DNA from: Thelonectria olida
Lineage: Eukaryota > Ascomycota > Sordariomycetes > Hypocreales > Nectriaceae
Length of the DNA: 64,000 nt
Assembly: GCA_020736575.1 (NCBI GenBank)
Contig: JAGPYM010000006.1
Coordinates: 1,054,001 to 1,118,000, forward strand
Direction of reading: 5' to 3'
In this document: piece after piece, positions 38,000 to 49,287 of the stretch
How positions within the stretch are numbered: the stretch's first letter is position 1
Layout of the letters: each line of letters opens with the position of its first letter
Program-made: the position numbers and the translations under genes
Notes under the pieces: generated by a model
The model's input: only the letters and a program-made list of their open reading frames with translations
Databases searched by the model: none
What the model was told of the DNA's origin: nothing

Positions 38000-38701
38000 C
38001 AAATGAAGTAACACGATGATTGCGGGTTGCAGATGTAGTGCGACGGAAATGGCCGGGGTGGGATGGGTGCTGCTCAGAGTTACGAATACAGGTCAGACTT
38101 GCATATCAGGTCGATGGAAAAACTGCATCAGGAACAAGATGGACGGCAGATTTGGCGCATTACTCTCGGCGCCTCATTTGAATTCGTGTTATTGGCGTAT
38201 TTCGCAGCCATCAAGGCTGGCCCGTCGAGCTGGTTGCTGGTTCATGTTCATCAGTCGGGTCGAAACCCCGCCATCGTCATCGTCATAGGTCATCCGTGCC
38301 AGGCCCACTAGTTAGGAAAACCCATGTCATCCTTGCTCATCAGGTATCAATCCAGATGCTGAACGAACCGGAGCCCAAGCGTTCAGGATACCGAAAACAG
38401 AGAATAAAAACACTTGGTTACTTTTGTGCGTTCTAGTTAGGGTGTTGTAGAGCCAGACAGAGTCGATCAAGTGGAAATGGAGTTGTTGATGGACATGGTG
38501 CAGGAACTCCCTCGTTGGCGGAAAGGCGGTACCTGTATCATTCCACAAGTCTTGAGTCTAAAACCTGGTTGGAACAAATAGATCGATCCAAGTCAGACCA
38601 TAATCACCATTCATTACCAGGCCAACCTCTGGTCAATGTACCTCTACTTTCCTACCTTGAAATGAGACCTCTGTACGGATACATGGTGTTGGGAGGCTCG
38701 C

Positions 38702-38711
38702 CGAAGCTTCC
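38702..38711. promoter_or_regulatory. Partial heat-shock element
   Basis: cGAAgcTTCc is a two-unit inverted repeat of the heat-shock type, 520 bp before the SIS1 start. A third unit is imperfect. It is also a HindIII palindrome and could be chance. Confidence 0.3.
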
Positions 38712-38998
38712 ACAAGATCCCATGCCCCAGTGTTTTGTCTCGCCGGGCCCCTCCTCGCACTTTCCAGTGGCTGCTGGAGGGCTCCTCGCAGACGGAACAA
38801 GACCTAGCTCCGGCCCTTGCAACGGGAGCATACGGATAGACGCCGTCATGCCCGCTTTGTTGCTTGTATTGGCCTTTGAAGCTGGCACGTCACTGGACTC
38901 GTTCCATGGGGATCCATCCATGGATCCCTATCACGCATCCATTTCGTAGTCTCCGCGCCCGCTCCATCCAACTTCTTCTCTTTGTAAACCACCACCCA

Positions 38999-39046
38999 TC
39001 TTCTCTCTCTTCCTTCTTTTCTTTCCTTCCCTCCTTCCCTTCCTCT
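38999..39046 (+). promoter_or_regulatory. 48-nt pyrimidine tract, SIS1 leader
   Basis: An uninterrupted run of C and T lies 185-232 bp before the SIS1 ATG. Such tracts mark transcription starts of strongly expressed fungal genes. Confidence 0.5.
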
Positions 39047-39230
39047 ATCCTCACCATTCTTCATTGCATTGGTTGTATAACTACAGTGCACACAAAAAGC
39101 CTCGAACAGGCTGTCGTTCACGACTACCTACTCAAGGCACTTCAACGAGACGTCACCACGTTTTTGCTGCAAACCTTCCACCCCACCTACTTCTCCTCCC
39201 GCTCCAGCACTTTGACTTGACATCGCGATC

Positions 39231-40669
39231 ATGGTCAAAGAAACGAAGCTCTACGACATTCTCAATGTCAAATCTGACGCATCTCAGGACGAAATCAAGA
39301 AAGGCTACAGGTAAGCCCCCTCTTTGCTTGCGTCCACCCTATCGTACCGATCCAAGGACCTACACGACAAAGCGGTGCCGTGCTCTCGACCGATTCCTCA
39401 GTTCGTGAGCTCCTCCCCCTCCCCCCTCCTTCACCCTATTTTCTTCTTTCTAGTTTTTGATCGTTCATGACAATTGATTTGGATCCCTGCCTTTGATCGG
39501 TACTATTCCCTCACTCGTCGACGCCACCCCGCCAATTTATCATGCACCCAACCCATCAGTGACCCTAACTAACCACCTCACGTGTACAGAAAAGCTGCTT
39601 TGAAGTGGCACCCCGACAAGAACAAGGACAACCCGGATGCCGCCGAGAAGTTCAAGGAAGCCTCCCAAGCCTACGAAATCCTCTCCGATCCCGAGAAGCG
39701 CAAAGTCTACGACCAATATGGCCTCGAGTTCCTGCTCCGCGGCGGTGGAGCCGCTCCCGAAGGTGCGGGCGGCAATCCCTTCGCTGGCGGTATGCCTCCC
39801 GGCTTTGGTGGATTCAACTTTGACACCGGCGGAGGTGGAGGCTCGCGAACATTCCACTTCAGCACCGGTAATGGACACAACTTCAACTTCAACAACCCAG
39901 AGGACATCTTTAGCGAGTTTATGCGCGCCCACAGCGGCGGTGGTGGCATGCCTGGCGACGATGAAGACATGCCCAACGTTTTCTCTTCCATTCCCGGCGG
40001 TGCTCCACGAGGTAGCCGCAGCTCAAGGATGAGATCATCTGGGTTCCCCGAAGCACGGGGCCGAGAGCCGACCCCAGAGGTGACGACCGTTGAGCGACAA
40101 CTGCCACTGACCCTCGAGGAACTATTCAATGGTGTCACAAAGAAGATGAAAATTAAGCGTAAGACGTATGACGAGTCTGGCAAGCGGGTGCAGACCGACC
40201 AGATCCTCGAAGTTCCTATCAAGCCTGGCTTGAAGAAGGGCTCAAAGATCAAATTTAATGGCGTGGGTGATCAGGTTGAAGGTGGTCGTCAAGACCTTCA
40301 CTTCATTGTGGAAGAGGTTAGTGAACCCCAATCAACCCATGTTTATGAGGATATTGAACTAACCATGAAATACAGAAAGAGCATATCTTGTTCAAGCGCG
40401 AAGACAACGACATCGTCCATACCATCACCTTGGACCTCAAGGAAGCCCTTACTGGTTGGAAGCGAACTGTGACGACGATTGACGGCCGCCAACTCAACCT
40501 GGACAAGGGTGGCCCTACACAACCCAACAGCGAGGAACGATACCCCGGATTAGGAATGCCTATATCCAAGAAACCGGGACAGCGTGGCGATTTTGTCATC
40601 AGATACAACATTACTTTCCCCTCGACGCTGACGGCAGCCCAGAAACAAAAATTGAGGGAGATTCTATGA
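39231..40669 (+). CDS. SIS1: Type II Hsp40 (DnaJ) co-chaperone Sis1
   Basis: Exons 39231..39310, 39590..40316 and 40376..40669 give 366 aa. Sis1 stimulates Hsp70 ATPase, takes part in translation initiation and disaggregation, and shuttles between cytosol and nucleus. The J-domain ([13 protein letters not shown]..., HPD at 34-36, [17 protein letters not shown]) is followed by a Gly/Phe-rich region ([19 protein letters not shown]) and a Gly/Met part, then two C-terminal beta domains ([20 protein letters not shown]-like [25 protein letters not shown]) with no Cys-rich zinc region, so it is type II. The first intron is 279 bp, long for this window. The C-terminus lacks the EEVD-like or CaaX signals. 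No targeting peptide. Confidence 0.96.
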
Positions 40670-42507
40670 GCGGTTCAGCTCATCACCAATCCACAAGCCG
40701 AGTCAGAATCCCACATCGCGCTGTGACGCGAGTTTTGCCTTTTAGGCCGCTTTCCCTTGGAATAGCCGGGCCGTCTTCCGCCAAGTCGATCATGGACGCA
40801 TTTAGATTATCTGCAAGAGGTGTGTGTTGGCTCATACGCATGTGTTACCCTCTCTGGCCGGGAGATATTTGGAAGATGAAGGGCTCAAGTTTGGAAGCGT
40901 AATTATGATATGAAAATGGTGTTTTCTTTTTGGCGTCAGGATGGGAATTGCATGAATGAATGATGGACAACATTGGAGGAGATGGATGTTGAGCAAGCGG
41001 ATGAGACATTCTATCTCGCCTGTATAGTGGGCTTGTAGGAGTTTGATATCCCTCTATGATTATGAATTTGTCTATATAGGAACTAGTTCGTGATAGGCAC
41101 GTTGTTAGGTAACCCATAATGCTTGACAACCCCCGAAAACTAACATGTTAGTCCTTGTGATGCATTGATTGACCACTTTTTTCAGTAGATGGCATGTGAG
41201 CAGTTTCTGGCAACCTAAGTGCAGGTTGTCTCATTTCTATTACACACGGAGGACATTAAATTACTTGAGCTGATACGAATACGCATGAATGGAACGAAGG
41301 CCTGGTAGATATCTTGTGAACGAATCTCGCCTTGGACTGAATGGCTGACAGCCGCGTACTGAAAACGGCTCCTCGGGTCGAGATGCCTGGCCCAGGCCGA
41401 GGCGCCGAACGACAAGCAGTGACGGTTCCCTTCAGATGCATGCAAAGCAAAGACTATGCTCGTCTTCGGTCTGATATCGGGAATTTACGTGGATATTCAG
41501 ATTTGAAGGTCTGACCATCAGCAGCAATTAGGCTGGAGTAGAGCCGAATAACCCATGTTCAGGGCCAGGACCAGGTCGACTTCTCGAGAGCGCTAAACGG
41601 CAACGCCCGTCAAGCGGCCCGGTGGGAAGGGAAACGGTTCCTCGTTTTTACGGTACGGCGGAGTGAGCACTATTTGGTGATGAATGGCATGACGGTTCGC
41701 CTAGTGCGTGATAATCCGTTATCCGAGCATAGCGAGCGGTTAATACGTGCAGTCCACGGGCGACGGGGCGGGTGGATGGTTGGTGGGCTGTCTGTAAGCC
41801 TGCAGCGATGACGACACTGAGGCCCGAAAGAGGGGGGAGGGGAGAGGCAGAGGGGGTTATTTACACGTGCATATTTTGGCTGCTCTTTCTTTTTTGACTG
41901 ACGGAGGGAGCTATCGACGGGACAGTATCACCAAACGGCCAGAAGCTCGGCCAGATGGACGGCACGGACTGTAACTGTGCGATGCGTTGCCGTTCATGAC
42001 TTCATGCTGCTTCACCATCGAATTGAACATGCCATCACTGCAACCTGAGTGATTTTAAGCCCTCAATTTGTCACCGTGAAACTTCCAAATTCCCCTTCCC
42101 CGCGTTCTTTTGCCTGTTGCTCACCCAACGCGCCTCTGGCCTTACACATCCATGGTCCATCTCGGCCTCGAACTGCGCCTTCCTTGCTGCGAGCGAACTA
42201 ATCTGGCACTTGCCTTGACGTTGTACCTGCACCTGCTGCGCCAGACCCAACGTTGAGCTCTTTAGTCCCCCGCACCTCCCTGCTTGGTTTCCTACCTTGA
42301 CGCCTCTTGACTTCTTCATTTAAATTCTTCTCTACCGACTTTTCATTTCCTCTTTTCTTCCTCATCTCAACTTTTCTATTTCCCAAAGAACATCCGTTTC
42401 GTTCCTTGCGCCTTGCTTCAGCTCCTCTGTGCTCCATAATTGCTTGATTGCCTCGCCTCGTTACTGTATCCTCCTTTAGACTGATACCCCTCGTCACGAC
42501 CGTCAAC
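40670..42507. other. Intergenic, about 1.8 kb
   Basis: This contains the SIS1 3' flank and the promoter and leader of the HAD gene. The 42060-42500 part is C/T-rich with several short ATG frames. Around 41820-41850 there is a purine-rich patch (GAAAGAGGGGGGAGGGGAGAG). No gene is recognised. Confidence 0.4.
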
Positions 42508-43310
42508 ATGCCTGAGGTAAGCTTGTGACAGTCCAAATACCCCCAATGCCAATTTCAAGCGGTGTCTAACGCATGCATCAGATCACCGCCCTTCTGTTCG
42601 ATTGCGACAACACCCTCGTTCTCTCCGAGGAGCTCGCGTTCGAGGCTTGCGCTGGACTCATCAACAAGATCTGCGCTGAGCGAGGCATCACCATCAACTT
42701 CACTGGTGAGACACTCATCGTGGAGTTCGTGGGCCAGAACTTCCGTGGCATGCTCAAGTCCCTCCAATCGCGCTACAACATCGAGATCTCCCCTGAGGAC
42801 ATGGAGAAGTATGTCCTCGCTGAGGAGGACGCTGTCATTGCGAAGCTCAAGGAGTCCCTTCGACCCTGCCCTGGTGTTGACGACCAGCTTGAGAAGCTCG
42901 CTGCCTCCAAGAAGTACCTCCTTTCTGTTGTCTCTTCATCTGCCCTTCGCCGTGTCAAGGCTTCCGTCGAGAGGGTCGGCCAGGACAAGTACTTCCAGGG
43001 TGATGTCATCTTCTCCGCTGCCACCAGTCTTGAGACGCCTACAAGCAAGCCCGACCCCGCCATTTACTTGCATGCCTTGAAGGTCCTCGGCAAGAAGGCT
43101 GAGGAGAGTGTTGCGATTGAGGACAGCAAGAGTGGTACCCTGAGCGGTAGTCGTGCTGGTATCAAAGTGATTGGTTACGTCGGCCCCTACGCTGATGACA
43201 AGAAGGCCGAGATGGAGCAGGTCTTGAAGGATGCTGGTGCCGTCATTGTCATGCAGGACTGGTCTGAGTTCCCTGCTGCCCTCGCCAAAATTGAGGCTGG
43301 TGAGCTCTAA
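42508..43310 (+). CDS. HAD-superfamily phosphatase (subfamily I)
   Basis: Exons 42508..42516 and 42582..43310 give 245 aa. HAD phosphatases use an Asp nucleophile and Mg. Motif I is FDCDNT (Asp10 nucleophile, Asp12 acid/base), preceded by a hydrophobic strand; motif II Ser is in SVVSSSALRR; motif III Lys is in TSKPDP; motif IV is AIEDSKSG. An alpha-helical cap lies between residues about 20 and 95. The pattern fits the phosphoglycolate/beta-phosphoglucomutase-like branch with substrate unknown. The first coding exon is only 9 nt (Met-Pro-Glu); the frame also has an in-frame Met-free start, so this micro-exon is needed to supply an ATG. Its donor GTAAGC and acceptor CATCAG are standard. Codon choice is strongly biased to C/G-ending codons, suggesting high expression. 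Confidence 0.9.
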
Positions 43311-43439
43311 GGTAGACGAGGACTAGGTTGCATTTCACAATACCCTGTCCTCAAGAGCGGAGGCGATGGCATTTCGCGTGTTTTGGGGCCTGAAAGGCAA
43401 TAGAGATATACACAAGATCGTCAAATGAGAATTTCAAGT

Positions 43440-44952
43440 TTACTTTCGCCAGTCCATTAAGAAGCTGTTAACACTCTGTAATGTAGACCGGCTGGGATTG
43501 GCTTCTGGGTACGCCGTCATGATGAACCCAAGCTTTGACTTGATGAGAGTTTTGGTGAAGGATGCATTTGGCGCCGGCTCACGGAAGTTGCCCTCTTCAT
43601 CGAAAAAGTAGCAGGAAATAGCCAATGCCACGCCCACGGACAAGTCCTTGCCTGATTCACATCCAACGACGATCCTCGGGGAATTTCCTTGGGTTGTCTT
43701 AGTGGCCAGGAATTTCAACACGAAGCTGCAGATCTCGGGAAGCGCAGGGCGCATATTCCTACTGGCTGCCTTGCTCTTCCCCAGACCGACCTGCATGAAA
43801 GTCGGTGACCTGATCCACGAGTCCTTTGGCGTTGCTTCTGAAGTGAGAGCAATGTGGCACTCATCTGGGTGTGAGGATAGGGGAAGAGAGCACACCGAGA
43901 TGTGTCTGGTAAGTTCCATTCGAGCGCTCGAGTCTTGGGTTTTAGACTTGTGGTCGCTGACGAGTTGTGTGATGAGATCGGGGAGATCTGCTTCTGCAGC
44001 GGCCAGGAGGTCTTCGACATTTGCCCAGAAGACGGGGGGTTCAAGGCCATGTGCCCAGTTCTCCGTGTCATCACCTGCGCCTTGGATGTAGCCTCCTTCG
44101 TCCATTTCGCTGCCTACCACACGGCGACTAGCGGTGCAGCAGATTACAGGGCGGAAGTCGTCGAAGATGGGCGCGCCGGCGGTCGCCTCGGGGAGGGAGG
44201 ACTCGGGGGTAATCCAGACGGGACGGAGGGGCTTGGTCAGGCATTTGGGCAGGTCGAGGTTGAGGGCTTGCAGGGAGGATAGGAATTGGGGGAGGAGGGC
44301 AGTGATTTGGGCGTGGTTGGAGGCGGGAAGAAAGGGGGGGAGGTGCAGAATTGCGGATGAGGGGTGGGAGGGGAGGAGGGCCATGTTTAGGACGGTGCAC
44401 CAGATGGGGAGGGTGGTTGAGAGGGCGTCAGGCATGCCTGTTTGAGTGTTAAAGGCTGAGGTGTGTTGAGGTGCAAAGTGAGGAGGACGTACGTTTTCCA
44501 CGACGGGTAGAGTCTACAATGATGATGCTGTTGAGCTATTAGCCATGAGCACGACACGTTGCCTTCCCAGCATAATCTCATTCACAATCTCGACATGTTT
44601 CACTCGTTAAGAAGACGTACCCATCATTCTCCTCAATCATCTGCACGAGATGCAAATTCAGCCTCCTAGAGCTAAACTTCCACGCACGCTCATGTCCATC
44701 GGTGCTCTTAAAGTACGCCCCGGCCTTCTTATCCTCGGGAGGGATATACCAGCTCCCGCAGCGCTCGTTGGCGACGAGCGGGCGCGGGCCGTAGGCTTCT
44801 GCGACGCGGGCTACGAAGGCGGCGTCGGCGCGGATGCTGGTGAGGCGGTTGTGGATGGTCAGGGTGGTGCGCTTGAGAGAGCTGAGGAGCTGGGACATGG
44901 ATGGTTGTTCGTTTTGGGGGAGGATGAGGTCTGAGAAGTGAGGATCAGGCAT
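43440..44952 (-). CDS. RIT1: Initiator tRNA A64 ribosyl phosphate transferase
   Basis: Exons complement(44621..44952), complement(44493..44527) and complement(43440..44437) give 454 aa. Rit1 adds 2'-O-ribosyl phosphate to A64 of initiator tRNA-Met, which keeps it out of elongation. Recognisable segments are AYFKSTDGHERAWKFSSRRLNLHLV and, across the small 35-nt exon, IIVDSTRRGKRMPDALSTTLPIWC; the C-terminal half has a phosphatase-like VGCESGKDLSVGVAL loop that is family typical. All three joins keep frame. The MPDPH start is the first ATG; a longer upstream frame begins only with TTG. A run of 12 C residues lies just before the start codon in the leader. It is convergent with the HAD gene (129 bp gap). 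Confidence 0.93.
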
Positions 44953-45321
44953 TTTGGTCAGACGGGGGGGGGGGGCACTTGTAAAGAAGAAGAATGATGA
45001 GGTTGTGTAAGAGTATGGGAATGGGAATGGGAAAGTAAACAAAGGAGTGAAGACACTGAGGTCAATATTAGAGATAGTTTGGTGGAGTGGTGAGTGTTTT
45101 CCCTCACATCATGGGACGTGGGACTCCACATCGAGTCTAAGTTTCACCTGTTGATTCACCTCAAAGCATGAAGTCATATAATAGGACCATGATAAAGTTT
45201 GTCGTCATAAGTTAATCTTCATTTATATCCAAAAATAAATAAATGGCCCAAGACACCCGACATGCATTTGTTAAATTCCATTTCATTCAATTTCCATCCA
45301 TTCGCCCTCAGGGTAGCTCTC
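44953..45321. other. Intergenic, 369 bp
   Basis: This is the RIT1 promoter and the 3' flank of the Gfo/Idh/MocA gene, tandem on the minus strand. The 45170-45250 part is AT-rich. A plus-strand GGGAATGGGAATGGGAAAG repeat (45017-45035) overlaps the RIT1 leader. Confidence 0.4.
44964..44975 (-). repeat. C12 homopolymer in RIT1 leader
   Basis: Twelve G residues on the plus strand, so twelve C residues in the RIT1 sense strand, end 11 nt before its start codon. It is the longest G/C homopolymer in the window and likely to vary in length. Confidence 0.8.
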
Positions 45322-46684
45322 TTACTCGAGCGACCACTTGTCGTCCTGAACGACAATCTTAACCTCCCGACCCTCGTCAATGCTCCGTCTTCCAGCCTCG
45401 AGGATAGCCGTCGTGGCAATAGTGTTCTTGAGGGTAGGAAGGTCCTTCTTGTCCAGATCCGCGGGCGTCGCCTTGCCCGAGTTGACGGAGCGGCACCCGT
45501 CGACGAACTTCTCCATCGAGATGTATCCGTAACCCGTCTGGCCGGCAAAGTTGCCGTCCTCGTCGGGAGCGTATCGCATGTAGAAGGGGTTGTACCAGGC
45601 CAGCTGGCCAACAGAGTCGTCCGCCACGTCGTAGCCGCGCTTGGCCTGGTCGATGCGGATCTCGCCGTTGGCAGCTAGGTAGTGGAAGTACTGGTTGGAG
45701 TGCACGCCCGCCCGCTGGGGAGCCGTCCACGAGGCCGTGTACACGCCCACGGCGCGCTTGCTGGGGTCGTCTGTCTTGCCCCAGGTCACGAGCAGGGTGA
45801 TGGTGTCCTCGGTGGCAGGATCGCAGCCGAGATCGACGGCGACGCCCTTGGACGAGGAGGCCGACACGCGCAGGGGGATGTAGCCGCGGTTCTGGACCAT
45901 GGAGTCGCAAATGTCAATGTGGTGGCTGTTGAGGTAGTAGGAAATGTCCGACTCCTTGCCGGCCCAGGCCTTGAAGGTCTCGAGCTGGGACTTGGGCTGG
46001 GACATGTAGCTGTAAAAGTAGTTGAAGTCACCGAGGGACTTGGCCTTGAAGCGAGCGTCACTGTAAGCGGGGTCGTAGCGCTTGTGGTGCTCAATGTAGA
46101 CGTAGACGCCGTGCTTCTCAGCGAGCTCGACGAGTTCCTGGTGCTGGGCGAGTTCCTTGACGGCGGGCTTTGTGATCATGACGTGGATGCCGCGCTCAAT
46201 GGCATAGCGGGCAATGGGGAAGTGGGTAGGATCTGGGGTGAAGATGGTGATGGCGTCGCCAGCCTTGAGGGCGTCAATGGCCGTCTTGTAGGCTTCGGGC
46301 TCGACCTTGTCGTCGGCGGGGAAGGACTCGAACGAGGTGTCGAGGCTGTTGTAGGCTTCGCTGATGTTCTTGTGGAGATGCTCGCCTATAACGTCATGGT
46401 CAGCAGTGTAGTCATGATGAGAGAGGAATGAAGGTATTGCGTACGAATGGCTGGGAACTTCTTGCCGTTGACGCCGACCATGCTTAGCTTGTTGACCTTT
46501 TCGCGACGGCGAAGGTCGAACAAGCTGAGGCCGACGACGCCGACCTTCTTGTCGGAGCCCGAAGCACCGGTGCCAACCCAGCCAGTGGTGTACTCGCCGG
46601 TACCGACCTGTGAGGTGTTAGTTGGATGGTACCGGGTGATTGCAGTGTTCTTAAGCTCACCATCAACACGTTGAGAGGCTCCAT
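45322..46684 (-). CDS. Gfo/Idh/MocA-family oxidoreductase
   Basis: Exons complement(46661..46684), complement(46445..46607) and complement(45322..46385) give 416 aa. The N-terminal Rossmann domain starts [18 protein letters not shown]; the GTGEYTTG loop replaces the usual GxGxxG. The EKP-type motif of the family appears as MITKPAVK, and [12 protein letters not shown]...[16 protein letters not shown] matches the strand and substrate-side helix. The C-terminal half is the open beta-sheet domain ([27 protein letters not shown]). An NAD(P)-dependent sugar or inositol dehydrogenase activity is likely, but the substrate is not readable. The first coding exon is 24 nt. Codon use is strongly C/G-ending, which makes long but meaningless frames on the other strand. 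No signal peptide. Confidence 0.88.
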
Positions 46685-49287
46685 GATGGCGTAATAAGGG
46701 AGTTGTAAATGCAGTTGGTGAGGCGGAAGAGGCGCAACGGGAGCAGGTGGGGGAGGGGTAGATCAAACGTTGATCAAGCTATGCTGACAAGGGCAGAAGA
46801 ACCGGTGGAGGTGAAGCAGGAGAGGAGAAGGAGGAAAAAGAAAAGAAAGCAATGGGAGGTGTTGAAAATTGCGGGAGAAAGAGCAACGGGATTGGTGTCT
46901 GCAGGTAATTCACGGCGTATCTCGGAGTTGGCGCCATGAGAATTATATGACTTTCGAAGGCATCTGTGCTTGTTGGAGCTCATGGCAGCTTCGGGGTTCT
47001 GACCGAGAATGAGGGGCAGCAATTGGAGGGATTTGGCGGGGCCGAATTTCCCTCCAATCCGGAGCTCAGGTTTGAGGCTTGGGGTCGAACGACTAACATT
47101 GTTTGACGATGGATCTGATGTTTTGAGTGTGATGTTGGGGTTATTAAATTATCCCATGGGGAAGGGGAGATCCATGGGGTAAAGGGGGTCATTTTGGTGA
47201 AGATGTCGTGCCATATGGGAGGATGAAAGCTGGAGAGCTTGCCATATCCAGATCTGGAGTTTGGATGTGAATGGAGGCACCTGGCCAACCAAACACGATC
47301 AATATCCTCCATACATATCGAATCTTGATAAGATAAAAACTTGCGGCTACAGACGGTCGACGAAAATAACTATGGCTTGCAGATGGTCTGCAAAGGACCG
47401 AGTACCTATTCGTACGGGCTGGTATTCCCGAACGACTAGGTGCAACATGACATGACATGGAAGAGAACCTGATTATCCTGTTCCGTTCGTGGCGCCACCC
47501 CCAAACTCCAACTATGGCACAGCATCAGAAGCAATTTTTGGTGTCGTCACGCCTCTGTAAGGCTTTTCCTTGACAGAGGGGCAAACATGGATGCATTCCA
47601 TGCTGTGCTGAGCCGTATCCCACCAGGAATTGGAAACGTTACCCCTCCCCCACCCCCACCACTCGGCTCCCCCGCGTTGTCTCTGAGCGACCATGTCGGA
47701 AGTTGACCAATCCAGTGAAGTCCAAATTCGGTTACCACAGTGCGAGGCTGATGGAGAATCTTTTCTGTGAGACTTGCGCGTTGTCATGATGAATCGCGCA
47801 GGACATCACTCAAGTATCTGGTGCTCAGGAAACGGCCTTGTCTGAAAATGTATCGAGAGGAAATTGCATTATGGGCCATCATTTAGGCTCAACTGCTGCC
47901 ACGCTCTTGCCGCTTCTCATGTAACATGGTCTTGCCTCGAATCGCAGCACAGTACACAATACTTCGTCCCCTCGTTCCTTCCTCCTCGACCTGCGACTGG
48001 TGGAACAACTTTGGGGGTGGCTCCTTCGATATTCTGCCATCCTCTCAGCTTCGTCTCATGGATATTCTCTCCTTCAACCACAGCCAACCTTGAATCAACA
48101 GCCCCATCTCACCGGTCAACCCCCGAACCCGGGAATTCTGTCATTTTCATGTTTGGTCCGGAGTCGGATTCGAGCATCAGCGACTGAGCCATGGTACGAA
48201 GCGCAGTGTCTTTTTTGCCTCATCCTTGATTCAATGCCTATGAGAAAAACATGGTCTTGGTTATTCTTCAAGTTCGTCTGCAAAGTACGTACACAGGTGC
48301 TGGATTAACACGGGACGACTTTATACAATCCTCCCGAATTAAACCTCTCAACTCTCGCTAGTCAACAGTGCAGAAATCAATTTCCTCGTTTGATCCCACA
48401 TGACGAATGAGTATCCCACGTCCATGGTTCCAGTGTTGGATAAGCCGGCATTGTTGGCCCCAGCTCCCACACACATGTCGAGGCTCCTCGATGGCTCGAG
48501 CATGGATGTTGACCTTGACCCTAGCCTCCAAGTGACTGCCACTCCCTGTTGCCGGCCAGCGTTCCTGTCTCGCTATCGAAGATGCGGCAGCTCTCTGGCA
48601 GATGCCGATCTATTGCCTTAGACCCCGGCACCCGACTCGTGCGAAAGACGTATCTCATCGAGTCCTGACGCATTACCACCCGGTCCGGGTCTTGACATCT
48701 CCGGCTGAAGCTTGCCGAAGTAACTCCTTTTTGTTTCTTTCGGCTTCTGTTTCCATTGATAGTATCTTTTTCTTGAAGAACAGTGCTGTTTTGCGAGAAA
48801 TTGGCGAGTGTCACGTCTAGGTGACTTACACGAGCTCGACATCCTCCCCCGCCTTACTCTGACACTCTACCTCGCTGACACGACATCTTTCCCTTCCCGG
48901 CCTGTCGCATCTTCGTCATCACAAGACCTCGTTTTCCAGCAGCATGCATTGCTACTCCATCCAGATGCCGATTGTCTTGGGGGGTCGTCGGACCAATGCC
49001 CACTCAAGTCGTGGTGCACTTGACTCCCGGAGCCGAACCCACCCCCAACTTTAGCCTCACACCCACAAGAAGTTAAGCTCTGCTTCGTTTAAGGAAAACG
49101 CCTTTACCAGGTATCAACGCCCCTTGGTTGCTATTAAAGTCGCTCAATTCCCTTCTCGGTTCCTCTGTGTGTCTCGGCTTCGTTGTCTTCAATCTCAGTG
49201 TGCTTAATACCTTCCTCCTTTTCCGCCCATCTCCTCATCTTCGTCTTCATCTCAGTGCCTCTCTGTCACTTACCCCTCACATTCACA
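46685..49287. other. Large divergent intergenic region, 2.6 kb
   Basis: This separates the oxidoreductase (minus) from the DapA-type gene (plus). I find no recognisable coding exon on either strand. It has mixed composition with purine-rich DNA at 46790-46870. The last 250 bp before 49288 are C/T-rich and probably the leader. A long noncoding RNA or a fast-evolving small protein could be missed. Confidence 0.4.

Larger units (their letters stand above)
36534..39230. other. Large divergent intergenic region, 2.7 kb
   Basis: This is the shared upstream region of the UIM/USP-like gene (minus) and SIS1 (plus). It contains AT-rich DNA with repeated TACCTA/TAGGTA strings (37180-37260 and 37385-37400), a perfect heat-shock element (37982-37999), a second partial one (38702-38711) and a 48-nt pure pyrimidine run (38999-39046) in the SIS1 leader. 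No frame here has recognisable content; a noncoding transcript cannot be excluded. Confidence 0.5.

Noticed and set aside
44973..45042. N-terminal extension of RIT1 by 30 residues
   Set aside because: The longer frame begins with TTG and crosses a C12 run. The ATG at 44952 is the first proper start.
45682..46431. 249-aa plus-strand frame over the oxidoreductase gene
   Set aside because: Val/Gly/Leu-rich shadow of the C/G-ending codons on the other strand; the true gene is on the minus strand with matching introns.
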